This document shows positions 50,467 through 58,503 of a stretch of 64,000 nt of DNA, piece by piece (positions within the stretch are counted from its first letter, which is position 1; the number at the start of each line of letters is the position of its first letter). A model generated the notes under the pieces. That model saw only the letters and a program-made list of their open reading frames with translations. It was not told the origin of the DNA and ran no database searches. Source of the stretch: Benzoatithermus flavus. Its GTDB lineage: Bacteria > Pseudomonadota > Alphaproteobacteria > Geminicoccales > Geminicoccaceae. The DNA lies in assembly GCF_037908215.1 (NCBI RefSeq), contig NZ_JBBLZC010000009.1:62001-126000 (forward strand). The letters run 5' to 3'. The translations under genes and the position numbers were made by a program.

Positions 50467-52716
50467 ATGACGCCTGGGGAAGCCGCCGAGCTCGTGACGG
50501 AGGCCGCTGCCCCGGCGCCCGTGCCAGCACCGCCGGCGCCGCCCCCCAAGCCGCGCCGGCCGGTGATGCGGCAGTACGAGCTGGTCGAGCGGGTCAAGTC
50601 CTACGATCCGGACGCGGACGAGGATCTCCTCAACCGCGCCTACGTCTTCGCCATGAAGGCGCACGGCTCGCAGCTCCGCGCCTCGGGCGACCCCTACTTC
50701 CACCATCCCGTCGAGGTCGCCGGCATCCTGACCGGCTTCAGGCTCGACAGCGCCTCGATCGCGACCGCTCTCCTGCACGACACGGTCGAGGACACCGGCG
50801 CCACGCTCGAAGAGATCGAGCGCCTGTTCGGCCGCACCGTGGCACGCCTCGTCGACGGCGTGACCAAGCTCAACCGGCTCGAGCTGCAATCGGCGCAGAC
50901 TGCGCAGGCCGAGAACTTCCGGAAGCTCCTGCTCGCGATGTCCGAGGACATCCGGGTGCTGCTCGTGAAGCTCGCCGACCGCCTGCACAACATGCGCACG
51001 CTCCACTTCATCAAGAACCCGGAGAAGCGCCGGCGCATCGCCGTCGAGACCATGGAGATCTATGCACCTCTGGCCGAGCGCATCGGCATGGAGGGACTGA
51101 AGGCGGAGCTGCAGGATCTCGCCTTCGCCGAACTCTGGCCGGACGCGCGCGAGAGCATCTTGCACCGGCTGCGCCACTTGCGCCAGGGCGACGTCGACCT
51201 CGTCGACCGGGTGGTCGCCGAGCTCAAACACGTGCTCCAGGTCGCCGGGATCGAGGCCGAGATCTACGGCCGCGAGAAGACGCCCTACTCCATCTGGCAG
51301 AAGATGGAGCGCAAGAACATCAGCTTCGAGCAGCTCTCGGACATCATGGCGTTCCGCGTCCTCGTGGACAGCGTGCCCGCCTGCTACGCGGCCTTGGGCG
51401 TGATTCACGGCGCCTACCACATGCTGCCGGGGCGCTTCAAGGACTTCATCAGCACGCCCAAGCCCAACGGCTACCGCTCGCTGCACACCACGATCATCGG
51501 GCCCGAGCGGCGCAAGATCGAGGTGCAGATCCGCACGCGCGACATGCACGAGGTGGCGGAGCTCGGCGTCGCGGCACACTGGGCCTACAAGCAGGACTCC
51601 CGGATCACCGACGGCAAGCAGTATCGGTGGATCCGCGAGCTCCTCGACATTCTCGAGCACGCGGCGGACCCGGAGGACTTCCTCGAGAACACCAAGCTCG
51701 ACCTGTTCCAGGATCAGGTGTTCTGCTTCACGCCCAAGGGCGACCTGATAGCGCTGCCACGGGGCGCCACGCCCGTCGATTTCGCCTACGCCGTCCATTC
51801 GCAGGTGGGCGACCGTTGCGTGGGCGCCAAGATCGACGGGCGCATGGTGCAGCTCCGCACCCAGCTCCAGAACGGCGATCAGGTCGAGATCATCACGAGC
51901 AAGAACGGCTCGCCTTCGCCCGAGTGGGAGCGGTTCGTCGTCACCGGCAGGGCGCGCGCCCGCATCCGGCGCTATTTGCGTACCCAGCAGCGCGACGAGC
52001 ATCTCGCCCACGGCCGGGAGGCCCTCGCGAAGGCGGCGCGCCAGGAGCAGCTCTCGATCGCCGAAAAGCAGCTCGAGAAGGTGCTCGAGCCTCTGCACCA
52101 GAAGACGGTCGAGGATCTTCTGGTCGCCATCGGCGAAGGCACGCTCTCGGTGCGCACCGTCCTGGAGACGCTCCATCCCGAGCTCAAGCGCCAGGACGGC
52201 CGGAAGGGCGAGATCGGCGCGCGGGTGATCCCGCTCCGCCGGCCGAGCCCGCCCGCGCTTCCGGCGGCAGGCTCGCCGATCGTCGGTCTGCCGACGGGCG
52301 TTGCCTTCCACTATGCCGGCTGCTGCCGGCCCGTGCCGGGCGACGCCATCGTGGGCCTCATCCGTACCGGCCGCCCGGTGAGCATCCACCGGGCCGAATG
52401 CACGGTCCTGAGCCGCAGCAGGACACCCGAGCACCGGCTGCTCGAGCTCGGCTGGAACGAGCGCGAGACCCTGCCCAAGGTCTCGGCGCGGCTCAGCGTC
52501 ACCACCCTCAACCGACCGGGCTCGCTGGGCTCGATCAGCACCGTGGTCGGCAAGCAGGGCGGGAACATCGTCGATCTCAAGATCGGGCGGCGCACACCCG
52601 AGATCTACGAGCTCCTGCTCGACGTCGAGGTGGACAGCCTCGACCAGCTCATGCGCGTGCAGGCGGCGCTGCGCGCCACGGCCTGCGTGACGTCGGTCGA
52701 ACGGAATCTCGGGTAA
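50467..52716 (+). CDS. rsh: Bifunctional (p)ppGpp synthetase/hydrolase Rsh (RelA/SpoT)
   Basis: 749 residues. The HD hydrolase is intact (YFHHPVEVAG, ALLHDTVEDTG). The synthetase has RFKDFISTPKPNGYRSLHT and EVQIRTRDMHE. A TGS domain (VFCFTPKGDLIALPRGATP), a CC motif domain (CCRPVPGDAIVG) and a C-terminal ACT domain (TTLNRPGSLGSISTVVG) follow. It both makes and degrades the alarmone. The N-terminal 35 residues are Pro-rich and unlike the family, so the true start may be the ATG at 50566-50568 (MRQYELVERV). Confidence 0.96.
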   Translation: MTPGEAAELVTEAAAPAPVPAPPAPPPKPRRPVMRQYELVERVKSYDPDADEDLLNRAYVFAMKAHGSQLRASGDPYFHHPVEVAGILTGFRLDSASIATALLHDTVEDTGATLEEIERLFGRTVARLVDGVTKLNRLELQSAQTAQAENFRKLLLAMSEDIRVLLVKLADRLHNMRTLHFIKNPEKRRRIAVETMEIYAPLAERIGMEGLKAELQDLAFAELWPDARESILHRLRHLRQGDVDLVDRVVAELKHVLQVAGIEAEIYGREKTPYSIWQKMERKNISFEQLSDIMAFRVLVDSVPACYAALGVIHGAYHMLPGRFKDFISTPKPNGYRSLHTTIIGPERRKIEVQIRTRDMHEVAELGVAAHWAYKQDSRITDGKQYRWIRELLDILEHAADPEDFLENTKLDLFQDQVFCFTPKGDLIALPRGATPVDFAYAVHSQVGDRCVGAKIDGRMVQLRTQLQNGDQVEIITSKNGSPSPEWERFVVTGRARARIRRYLRTQQRDEHLAHGREALAKAARQEQLSIAEKQLEKVLEPLHQKTVEDLLVAIGEGTLSVRTVLETLHPELKRQDGRKGEIGARVIPLRRPSPPALPAAGSPIVGLPTGVAFHYAGCCRPVPGDAIVGLIRTGRPVSIHRAECTVLSRSRTPEHRLLELGWNERETLPKVSARLSVTTLNRPGSLGSISTVVGKQGGNIVDLKIGRRTPEIYELLLDVEVDSLDQLMRVQAALRATACVTSVERNLG

Positions 52717-52721
52717 GTTCC

Positions 52722-53330
52722 ATGACAGAGATGAGCGAAGCGGAGGTGCTGGCGGAATTCCGCGCAGCAGGAGCCCTGCTCCAGGGGCATTTCGTGCTGA
52801 CGTCGGGGCTGCACAGCCCGTTCTACCTCCAGTGCGCGCGGGTGCTGATGGACCCGCGCCGGGCCGCCCGTCTCGTGAGCGCGCTGGCGCCGAAGGTGAG
52901 GGCGCTCGAGCCCGACCTCGTCGTCGCACCGGCCTTGGGTGGCATCATTCTCGGCTACGAGCTCGCCCGACAGCTCGGCAAGAACTCGATCTTCGTCGAG
53001 CGGGTGGAGGGCACCTTCACGCTCCGCCGCGGCTTCGACATCCCCAAGGGTAGCCGAATCGTCGTCGCCGAGGACGTGATCACCACCGGCCTCTCGACCC
53101 GCGAGTGCATGGCCTGCTGTCGCGCGGAAGGCGGCGAGATCGTCGGTGCCGCGTGCCTCGTGGACCGCAGTGCCGGCAAAGCCGAGCTCGGGGTGCCGCT
53201 CGTCTGTCTCGCGACCCTCGACCTTCCGACCTACCCGCAGCACAAGCTGCCGCCCGAGCTCGCTGCGATCCCGGCGGTCAAGCCGGGCTCGCGCGGTCTC
53301 GACGCACGCCAGGCGGCACAGTCGGCCTGA
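52722..53330 (+). CDS. pyrE: Orotate phosphoribosyltransferase
   Basis: 202 residues. FVLTSGLHSPFYLQCARVL is the orotate/PRPP entry loop, VVAPALGGIILGYELARQLG the second, and the PRPP motif VVAEDVITTGLSTRE is complete. It joins orotate and PRPP to form OMP in pyrimidine synthesis. The start is 5 bases after the rsh stop, so the two are co-transcribed. The next gene in the cluster is not pdxJ as in relatives. Confidence 0.96.
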   Translation: MTEMSEAEVLAEFRAAGALLQGHFVLTSGLHSPFYLQCARVLMDPRRAARLVSALAPKVRALEPDLVVAPALGGIILGYELARQLGKNSIFVERVEGTFTLRRGFDIPKGSRIVVAEDVITTGLSTRECMACCRAEGGEIVGAACLVDRSAGKAELGVPLVCLATLDLPTYPQHKLPPELAAIPAVKPGSRGLDARQAAQSA

Positions 53331-53382
53331 AGGACAGGACATGCCGGGAGCGGATGCGAGGACCCGCCCCGGTTCTTCCCAC

Positions 53383-53706
53383 CTACGCGGCCACCCGTGC
53401 CGTGTGCCGGCCCTCGGCGAATTCCTCGATCATCTTGCGGCAGAACGCGTCGAGATCGTCGGGCCGGACTTCCTTCAGCTCACGGTCGACCGGCACCCGG
53501 TCGCCCTTATCGTGGTGATTCCAGCCCTGGATCCCGTCACCCCCGGACGCCACGACGTGCACCGTGGCACCGGCCACCTCAAGCGCCTCGACGGGCCGGG
53601 TGAGCTCGACCTGCTCGAACCCGTCGGTGGCGAGCATGGCCACCTTCACCCTGTCCAGCCTGGTCGCCCATCGCGAAGACTCCTCTCTTCGCATCGGGCC
53701 ATTCAA
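53383..53706 (-). pseudogene. Internally deleted PfpI/DJ-1 family gene
   Basis: An open frame of 107 codons that fuses the two ends of a PfpI-type protein (normally about 180-190 residues). The N-terminal part reads KVAMLATDGFEQVELT and IQGWNHHDKGDRVPVDREL. It then jumps at PDDLDAF straight into the family C-terminus AFCRKMIEEFAEGRH. The missing centre includes the catalytic cysteine region. The junction coincides with the similar sequences PDD-Y-DA and PDD-L-xA at the two edges, suggesting an in-frame deletion between short repeats. It is opposite to the surrounding genes. The start is uncertain. Confidence 0.75.
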
Positions 53707-53840
53707 CGACGCGCGCCGAGACGAGTTCCGAGCGAGGCCGGCTTCCGTAGCGGCGACATCCCAATATTTTCGGCGAAAACTCTTGCCGCTTCATCTACCT
53801 TTAGTAGAATGCGCTCGACCGAAAGCAGCAAGGGCGCGCC

Positions 53841-55388
53841 ATGCCGGCTCCGACGGGAACCCTCACCATCGCCCGGGTTCGCAGCGTCGCCCTGCTCGGG
53901 CTCGACGTGGCCGATGTCGACGTCGAGGTGCAGCTCGGCAACGGCCTGCCGAGCTTCACGATCGTGGGACTGGCCGACAAGGCGGTCGCGGAGAGCCGCG
54001 AGCGGGTCCGCGCCGCGCTGGGGGCCATGGGGCTCACGCTTCCGCCGCGGCGGATCACCGTCAATCTGGCGCCGGCCGACCTCGCCAAGGAGGGCAGCCA
54101 CTTCGACCTACCCATCGCGCTCGGTCTCCTGATCGTGATGGGCGTGCTTCCGACCGATACGGTCGAGCAGCATCTGGTCCTGGGCGAGCTGGCGCTGGAC
54201 GGCGGCATCCGCGGGGTGACCGGCGTGCTGCCGGCCGCCATCGCCGCCGCCGAGCGCGGGCTCGGCCTGATCTGCCCGGCCGTCTGCGGCGTGGAGGCCG
54301 CATGGCTCAAGGACCAGATCGAGATTCTGGCGCCATCGAGCCTGGTGGCCCTCATCAACCATGCCAGGGGCGCCCAGATCCTGAGCCCACCCGAGCCTGC
54401 GCTTCCGGACGAGGATGGCTCCTATCCCGACCTCAAGGACATCAAGGGCCAGGAGACCGCCAAGCGCGCGCTCGAGATCGCTGCGGCCGGCGGACACAAC
54501 CTGCTCTTGGTAGGCCCTCCTGGAGCGGGGAAGTCGATGCTCGCGTCCCGCCTCGTCGGGCTGCTGCCACCGCTCGACCCGAGCGAGGTGCTCGAGGTCA
54601 GCATGATCGCGAGCGCGGGCGGCCGCCTGAGCGACGGGCGCCTGTCGCGCCGCCGGCCGTTCCGCAGCCCGCACCATGCGGCCTCGATGGCGGCGATGGT
54701 GGGCGGCGGCAAGGAGGCGCGCCCCGGCGAGGTGAGCCTCGCCCATCGCGGCGTGCTCTTCCTGGACGAGCTGCCGGAGTTCGGCCGGCAGGTGCTGGAG
54801 GCGCTGCGCCAGCCGCTCGAGACCGGCACGGTCACGGTGGCCCGTGCCCAGGTGCACGTCACCTACCCGGCGCGCTTCCAGCTCGTCGCCGCCATGAACC
54901 CCTGCCGCTGCGGCCATCTCGACGATCCGGTCCAGGCCTGCCCGCGCGCCCCGCGCTGCGGCGCGGACTACCAGGCACGGCTTTCGGGGCCGCTGCTCGA
55001 CCGGATCGACCTTCACGTCGAGGTGCCGGCGCTGAGCGTCGCCGACATGGCGCTGCCGCCACCGCGCGAGGGCTCGGCCGAGGTCGCGGCACGGGTGGCA
55101 GCGGCGCGGCAGCTCCAGGCCGACCGCTTCGCGGCGCTGGGACGCCCCGAGCTGCGCGTCAACGGCGAGGCCGACGGCGAGCTGCTGGAGCAGGTGGCGC
55201 TGTGCGACGAGCCGGCACACGGCCTCCTGCGGCGCGCCGCGCATCAGCTTCATCTCAGCGCCCGCGGCTATCACCGCGTGCTTCGGGTCGGACGCACCAT
55301 CGCCGACCTCGACGGCAGCGAGACGATCCGAAAGCCGCACATCGCCGAGGCGATCGCGTTTCGCCGGGCCGTTCGCGCCCGCTCCTGA
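53841..55388 (+). CDS. comM: YifB/ComM family Mg-chelatase-like AAA+ ATPase
   Basis: 515 residues. It has an N-terminal Lon-protease-like domain (GLPSFTIVGLADKAVAESRE, NLAPADLAKEGSHFDLPIAL), the AAA+ core with Walker A VGPPGAGKSMLASRL and Walker B GVLFLDELPEFGR, and a C-terminal Mg-chelatase lid (GYHRVLRVGRTIADLDG). ComM is a hexameric branch-migration helicase that extends D-loops during natural transformation. In this cluster it lies between the PfpI remnant and acpS. Confidence 0.95.
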   Translation: MPAPTGTLTIARVRSVALLGLDVADVDVEVQLGNGLPSFTIVGLADKAVAESRERVRAALGAMGLTLPPRRITVNLAPADLAKEGSHFDLPIALGLLIVMGVLPTDTVEQHLVLGELALDGGIRGVTGVLPAAIAAAERGLGLICPAVCGVEAAWLKDQIEILAPSSLVALINHARGAQILSPPEPALPDEDGSYPDLKDIKGQETAKRALEIAAAGGHNLLLVGPPGAGKSMLASRLVGLLPPLDPSEVLEVSMIASAGGRLSDGRLSRRRPFRSPHHAASMAAMVGGGKEARPGEVSLAHRGVLFLDELPEFGRQVLEALRQPLETGTVTVARAQVHVTYPARFQLVAAMNPCRCGHLDDPVQACPRAPRCGADYQARLSGPLLDRIDLHVEVPALSVADMALPPPREGSAEVAARVAAARQLQADRFAALGRPELRVNGEADGELLEQVALCDEPAHGLLRRAAHQLHLSARGYHRVLRVGRTIADLDGSETIRKPHIAEAIAFRRAVRARS

Positions 55389-55487
55389 GCGCGGCGCGCA
55401 AGCCCGTTCCGCCACGGCAGGGCTCGACGCTCGGGCAGGATCGTGCGATGGATGATCATCCTCCTTCGGTCGGTTCTCCTCTCGCCC

Positions 55488-55889
55488 ATGATCATCGGCA
55501 TCGGCAGCGATCTCATCGACACGAGGCGCATCCAGCGCACGCTGGACCGTTTCGGCGACCGCTTCGTCCAGCGCGTGTTCACCCCTGTGGAGCGCGAGAA
55601 GTCGGACCGCCGCGCCAACCGGGCAGAATCTTACGCGCGGCGCTACGCCGCCAAGGAGGCCTGCGCCAAGGCGCTCGGCACCGGGCTGAACCGGGGCGTG
55701 TTCTGGCGCGACATCGGCGTGGTCAACCTGCCGGGCGGCAAGCCGACGATCCAGCTCACCGGGGGTGCCGCCGAGCGGCTCGCGGCGTTGACCCCGCCCG
55801 GCATGCGCGCTCAGATCGACGTCAGCCTCACCGACGAGCCGCCGCTGGCGCAGGCCATCGTGATCATCACGGCTCTGCCTACCGGATGA
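55488..55889 (+). CDS. acpS: Holo-[acyl-carrier-protein] synthase
   Basis: 133 residues from ATG 55488. IIGIGSDLIDTRRIQ carries the first metal-binding aspartate. ARRYAAKEACAKALGTG carries the glutamate and lysine of the family's WxxKEAxxK signature. It attaches the 4'-phosphopantetheine arm of CoA to acyl carrier protein in lipid synthesis. I reject the 15 extra residues of the longer frame because they are hydrophobic and atypical. Confidence 0.95.
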   Translation: MIIGIGSDLIDTRRIQRTLDRFGDRFVQRVFTPVEREKSDRRANRAESYARRYAAKEACAKALGTGLNRGVFWRDIGVVNLPGGKPTIQLTGGAAERLAALTPPGMRAQIDVSLTDEPPLAQAIVIITALPTG

Positions 55890-55990
55890 CGCTCTGGTGA
55901 GCGACCTCGGCTTTACCTCGATTCCACCCTCGGCTACGTTGCGCGGCATTCGTGGCCGGGTCGGCTGGCCGCCTCATGGCAATTGCGGCG

Positions 55991-56806
55991 ATGAATGACG
56001 TGCAAGAACCGTCGGTGAGGTTGCCGGCAGAAACCCGTCGGACCAGAAAGAGCATGCGCGAGTCGTTGGTGATGCCGGATCGGAAGAGTGGCGGAATCAG
56101 GGAAACCCTCAAGACCCTGGTCTATGCCGTCGGTATCGCGCTCGTGGTCCGCACCTTCGCGTTCGAGCCGTTCAACATTCCTTCGGGCTCGATGAAGCCG
56201 ACCCTCCTGGTGGGCGATTACCTGTTCGTCTCCAAGTTCGCCTATGGCTACAGCCGCTTCTCGCTGCCGTTGGGCCTGCCCCTGTTCTCGGGCCGCGTGC
56301 TCGAGCGCCTGCCCGAACGCGGCGACGTGGTCGTGTTCAAGCTGCCGAGCGACAACAAGACCGACTACATCAAGCGGGTCGTGGGCCTGCCGGGCGATCG
56401 CGTGCAGGTGCGCGACGGCGTGCTCTACATCAACGGCGAGGCGGTGAAGCTCGAGCCCGCGGGCGAGTTCGACGAAGAGTTCGACGGGCGCGCCGTGCCG
56501 GTGCCGCAGTACCGCGAGAAGCTGCCCGGCGGACGCACCCATCTGATCATGGACCTCACGCCCACGGGCAGCCTCGACAACACGGGTGTGTTCCATGTTC
56601 CTCCCGGCCACATCTTCGCCATGGGCGACAACCGCGACAACTCGCTCGACAGCCGGGTCGAGAATGTCGGCTTCATCCCGGTCGAGAACCTGATCGGCCG
56701 GGCCGAGCTCCTGTTCTTCTCGGTGAACGGCCATGCCAGCTTCTGGGAACCCTGGACCTGGCCCTGGGGCATTCGCTACGATCGCCTGTTCCGCCTGATC
56801 CAGTAG
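55991..56806 (+). CDS. lepB: Signal peptidase I
   Basis: About 271 residues from ATG 55991; starts at 56054 or 56072 are possible. A single N-terminal membrane span (LKTLVYAVGIALVVRTFAF) precedes the catalytic serine (NIPSGSMKPTLLVGD) and the general-base lysine (DYIKRVVGLPGD), then MGDNRDNSLDSR, the box E signature. It removes signal peptides on the periplasmic face. It is followed at 12 bases by rnc. Confidence 0.95.
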   Translation: MNDVQEPSVRLPAETRRTRKSMRESLVMPDRKSGGIRETLKTLVYAVGIALVVRTFAFEPFNIPSGSMKPTLLVGDYLFVSKFAYGYSRFSLPLGLPLFSGRVLERLPERGDVVVFKLPSDNKTDYIKRVVGLPGDRVQVRDGVLYINGEAVKLEPAGEFDEEFDGRAVPVPQYREKLPGGRTHLIMDLTPTGSLDNTGVFHVPPGHIFAMGDNRDNSLDSRVENVGFIPVENLIGRAELLFFSVNGHASFWEPWTWPWGIRYDRLFRLIQ

Positions 56807-56818
56807 GCCCGTCGCCGC

Positions 56819-57544
56819 GTGAGCACCCGCCTTTCCAAGAAGCGCCGCAGCGAGATCGAGGCGGCGCTCGGCCATGCCTTCCGCGAGCCCGCGCTGCTCG
56901 AGGAGGCGCTGACCCATGCGAGCTCCGTGCATCCGGCCACCTCGCGGCGGCGTGGCGCTCCCCGGCGCAGCTACCAGCGCCTCGAGTTCCTGGGCGACCG
57001 GGTGCTGGGGCTCGCGATCGCCCATCTTCTGATCGAACGCTTCCCGGACGATGCCGAGGGAGCCTTGACCCATCGCCACGTGGCGCTCGTGCGCAAGGAG
57101 GCGCTGGCCCAGGTGGCGCAGGCGATCGGCCTCGGCCGCTGGCTGCAGGTCGCGGCCTCGGAGGCCCTGCCCGGCGGCGTGCTCAAGCCCGCGATGCTGG
57201 CCGATGCCTGCGAGGCTCTGATCGGAGCCCTCTATCTCGACGGCGGCCTCGATGCCGCCAGCGCCTTCATCCGCCGCCACTGGGAGCCCTTGATCGAGGC
57301 GGTGCGCTCGCCGCCGCGCGATGCCAAGATGGCGCTGCAGGAATGGGCCCAGGCGCGCGGCCTGGAGCGGCCGAGCTATCGCGTCGTCGCCACCAGAGGC
57401 CCGGCGCACGCCACGACCTTCATCGTCGAGGTCGGCCTCGCCGACCAGGAGCCCGCCGTCGCCGAGGGCACCTCGAAGCGCGCCGCCGAGCGGGCCGCGG
57501 CGGGCCTGATGCTCGAGCGGCTGGAGAACGCTGTCCATGACTGA
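56819..57544 (+). CDS. rnc: Ribonuclease III
   Basis: 241 residues from a GTG. The nuclease signature reads YQRLEFLGDRVLG, where the first position of the usual ERLEFLGD is glutamine (Q53). E56 and D60, and the second motif ADACEALIGALYLDGG with D and E, are kept. The C-terminal double-stranded RNA-binding domain is present (DAKMALQEWAQARGLERPSY). It processes rRNA and mRNA duplexes. It overlaps era by 8 bases, the usual rnc-era coupling. Confidence 0.95.
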   Translation: MSTRLSKKRRSEIEAALGHAFREPALLEEALTHASSVHPATSRRRGAPRRSYQRLEFLGDRVLGLAIAHLLIERFPDDAEGALTHRHVALVRKEALAQVAQAIGLGRWLQVAASEALPGGVLKPAMLADACEALIGALYLDGGLDAASAFIRRHWEPLIEAVRSPPRDAKMALQEWAQARGLERPSYRVVATRGPAHATTFIVEVGLADQEPAVAEGTSKRAAERAAAGLMLERLENAVHD

Positions 57545-58460
57545 GGCCGAAAACAGCGGGACCGCGCCGACCCGTGCGGGTTTCGTCGCCATCATCGGCG
57601 CGCCCAACGTCGGCAAGTCGACGCTCCTCAACCGGCTGGTCGGCACCAAGGTCTCGATCGTCTCGCCCAAGGTGCAGACCACGCGCCGGCGGATCATCGG
57701 TATCACGATCGAAGGGCCCTGCCAGATCCTGTTCGTCGACACGCCCGGCATCTTCGCGCCCAAGCGCCGGCTCGAGAGCGCCATGGTCAAGGCCGCCTCG
57801 GTCGGAATCACCGATGCCGACCTCGTGCTACTGCTGCTCGATGCGAGGAAGGGCATCGACGCCAACGCGCGGCTCGCGATCGAGCAGCTCCGGCGCGAGC
57901 GGCGGCCGGCCTTCCTCGTCGTCAACAAGATCGATGCCGTGCCGCCCGAGAGGGCCCTGCCGCTGATCAAGGAGGCGAACGAGGCCTACCCGTTCGAGGC
58001 GACCTGGATCGTCTCGGCGCTGAATGGCGACGGCTGCGCCGACCTGCTCCGGGCCGTGGCGAAGCGGCTGCCCGAAGGTCCCTGGCTGTTTCCCGAGGAC
58101 CAGCTCTCGGATCTCTCCGACAGGGCGCTCGCCGCCGAAATCACCCGCGAGCAGATCTTCCTCCAGCTCCACCAGGAGCTGCCCTACAGCGTCACGGTCG
58201 AGACCGAAGGCTGGGCCGAAGCACCGGACGGCAGCGAGGTCCGGATCGACCAGACCATCTACGTGCTGCGCGAGAGCCAGAAGCCCATCCTGATCGGCAG
58301 GCGCGGCCAGCAGCTCAAGGCGATCGGCGAGGCGGCGCGGCGCGAACTCGAGAAGATCCTGGAAAAGCGCGTCCACCTGTTCCTGTTCGTCAAGGTGCGC
58401 GAGAACTGGCTCGACGACCCCGAGCGCTACCGCGAGATGGGGCTCGACTTCGAGCGGTGA
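57537..58460 (+). CDS. era: GTPase Era
   Basis: 307 residues. G1 GAPNVGKST (21-29), G2 switch PKVQTTRRRI, G3 DTPG (68-71), G4 NKID (near 128), G5 SALNGDG, and a C-terminal KH RNA-binding domain with ILIGRRGQQLKAIGEAARRE. It binds the 3' end of 16S rRNA and couples 30S maturation to growth. In most alphaproteobacteria recO follows directly. Here 5.3 kb of minus-strand genes intervene. Confidence 0.97.
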   Translation: MTEAENSGTAPTRAGFVAIIGAPNVGKSTLLNRLVGTKVSIVSPKVQTTRRRIIGITIEGPCQILFVDTPGIFAPKRRLESAMVKAASVGITDADLVLLLLDARKGIDANARLAIEQLRRERRPAFLVVNKIDAVPPERALPLIKEANEAYPFEATWIVSALNGDGCADLLRAVAKRLPEGPWLFPEDQLSDLSDRALAAEITREQIFLQLHQELPYSVTVETEGWAEAPDGSEVRIDQTIYVLRESQKPILIGRRGQQLKAIGEAARRELEKILEKRVHLFLFVKVRENWLDDPERYREMGLDFER

Positions 58461-58503
58461 GGCGGTCGTCTCGGGGCGAGGAGCCGAGCTGCGCTGGAAG
58501 GGA

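Noticed and set aside
49867..52929. Minus-strand frame of 1020 codons opposite rsh
   Set aside because: Antisense shadow of rsh and rpoZ; no conserved domain and no ribosome binding site.
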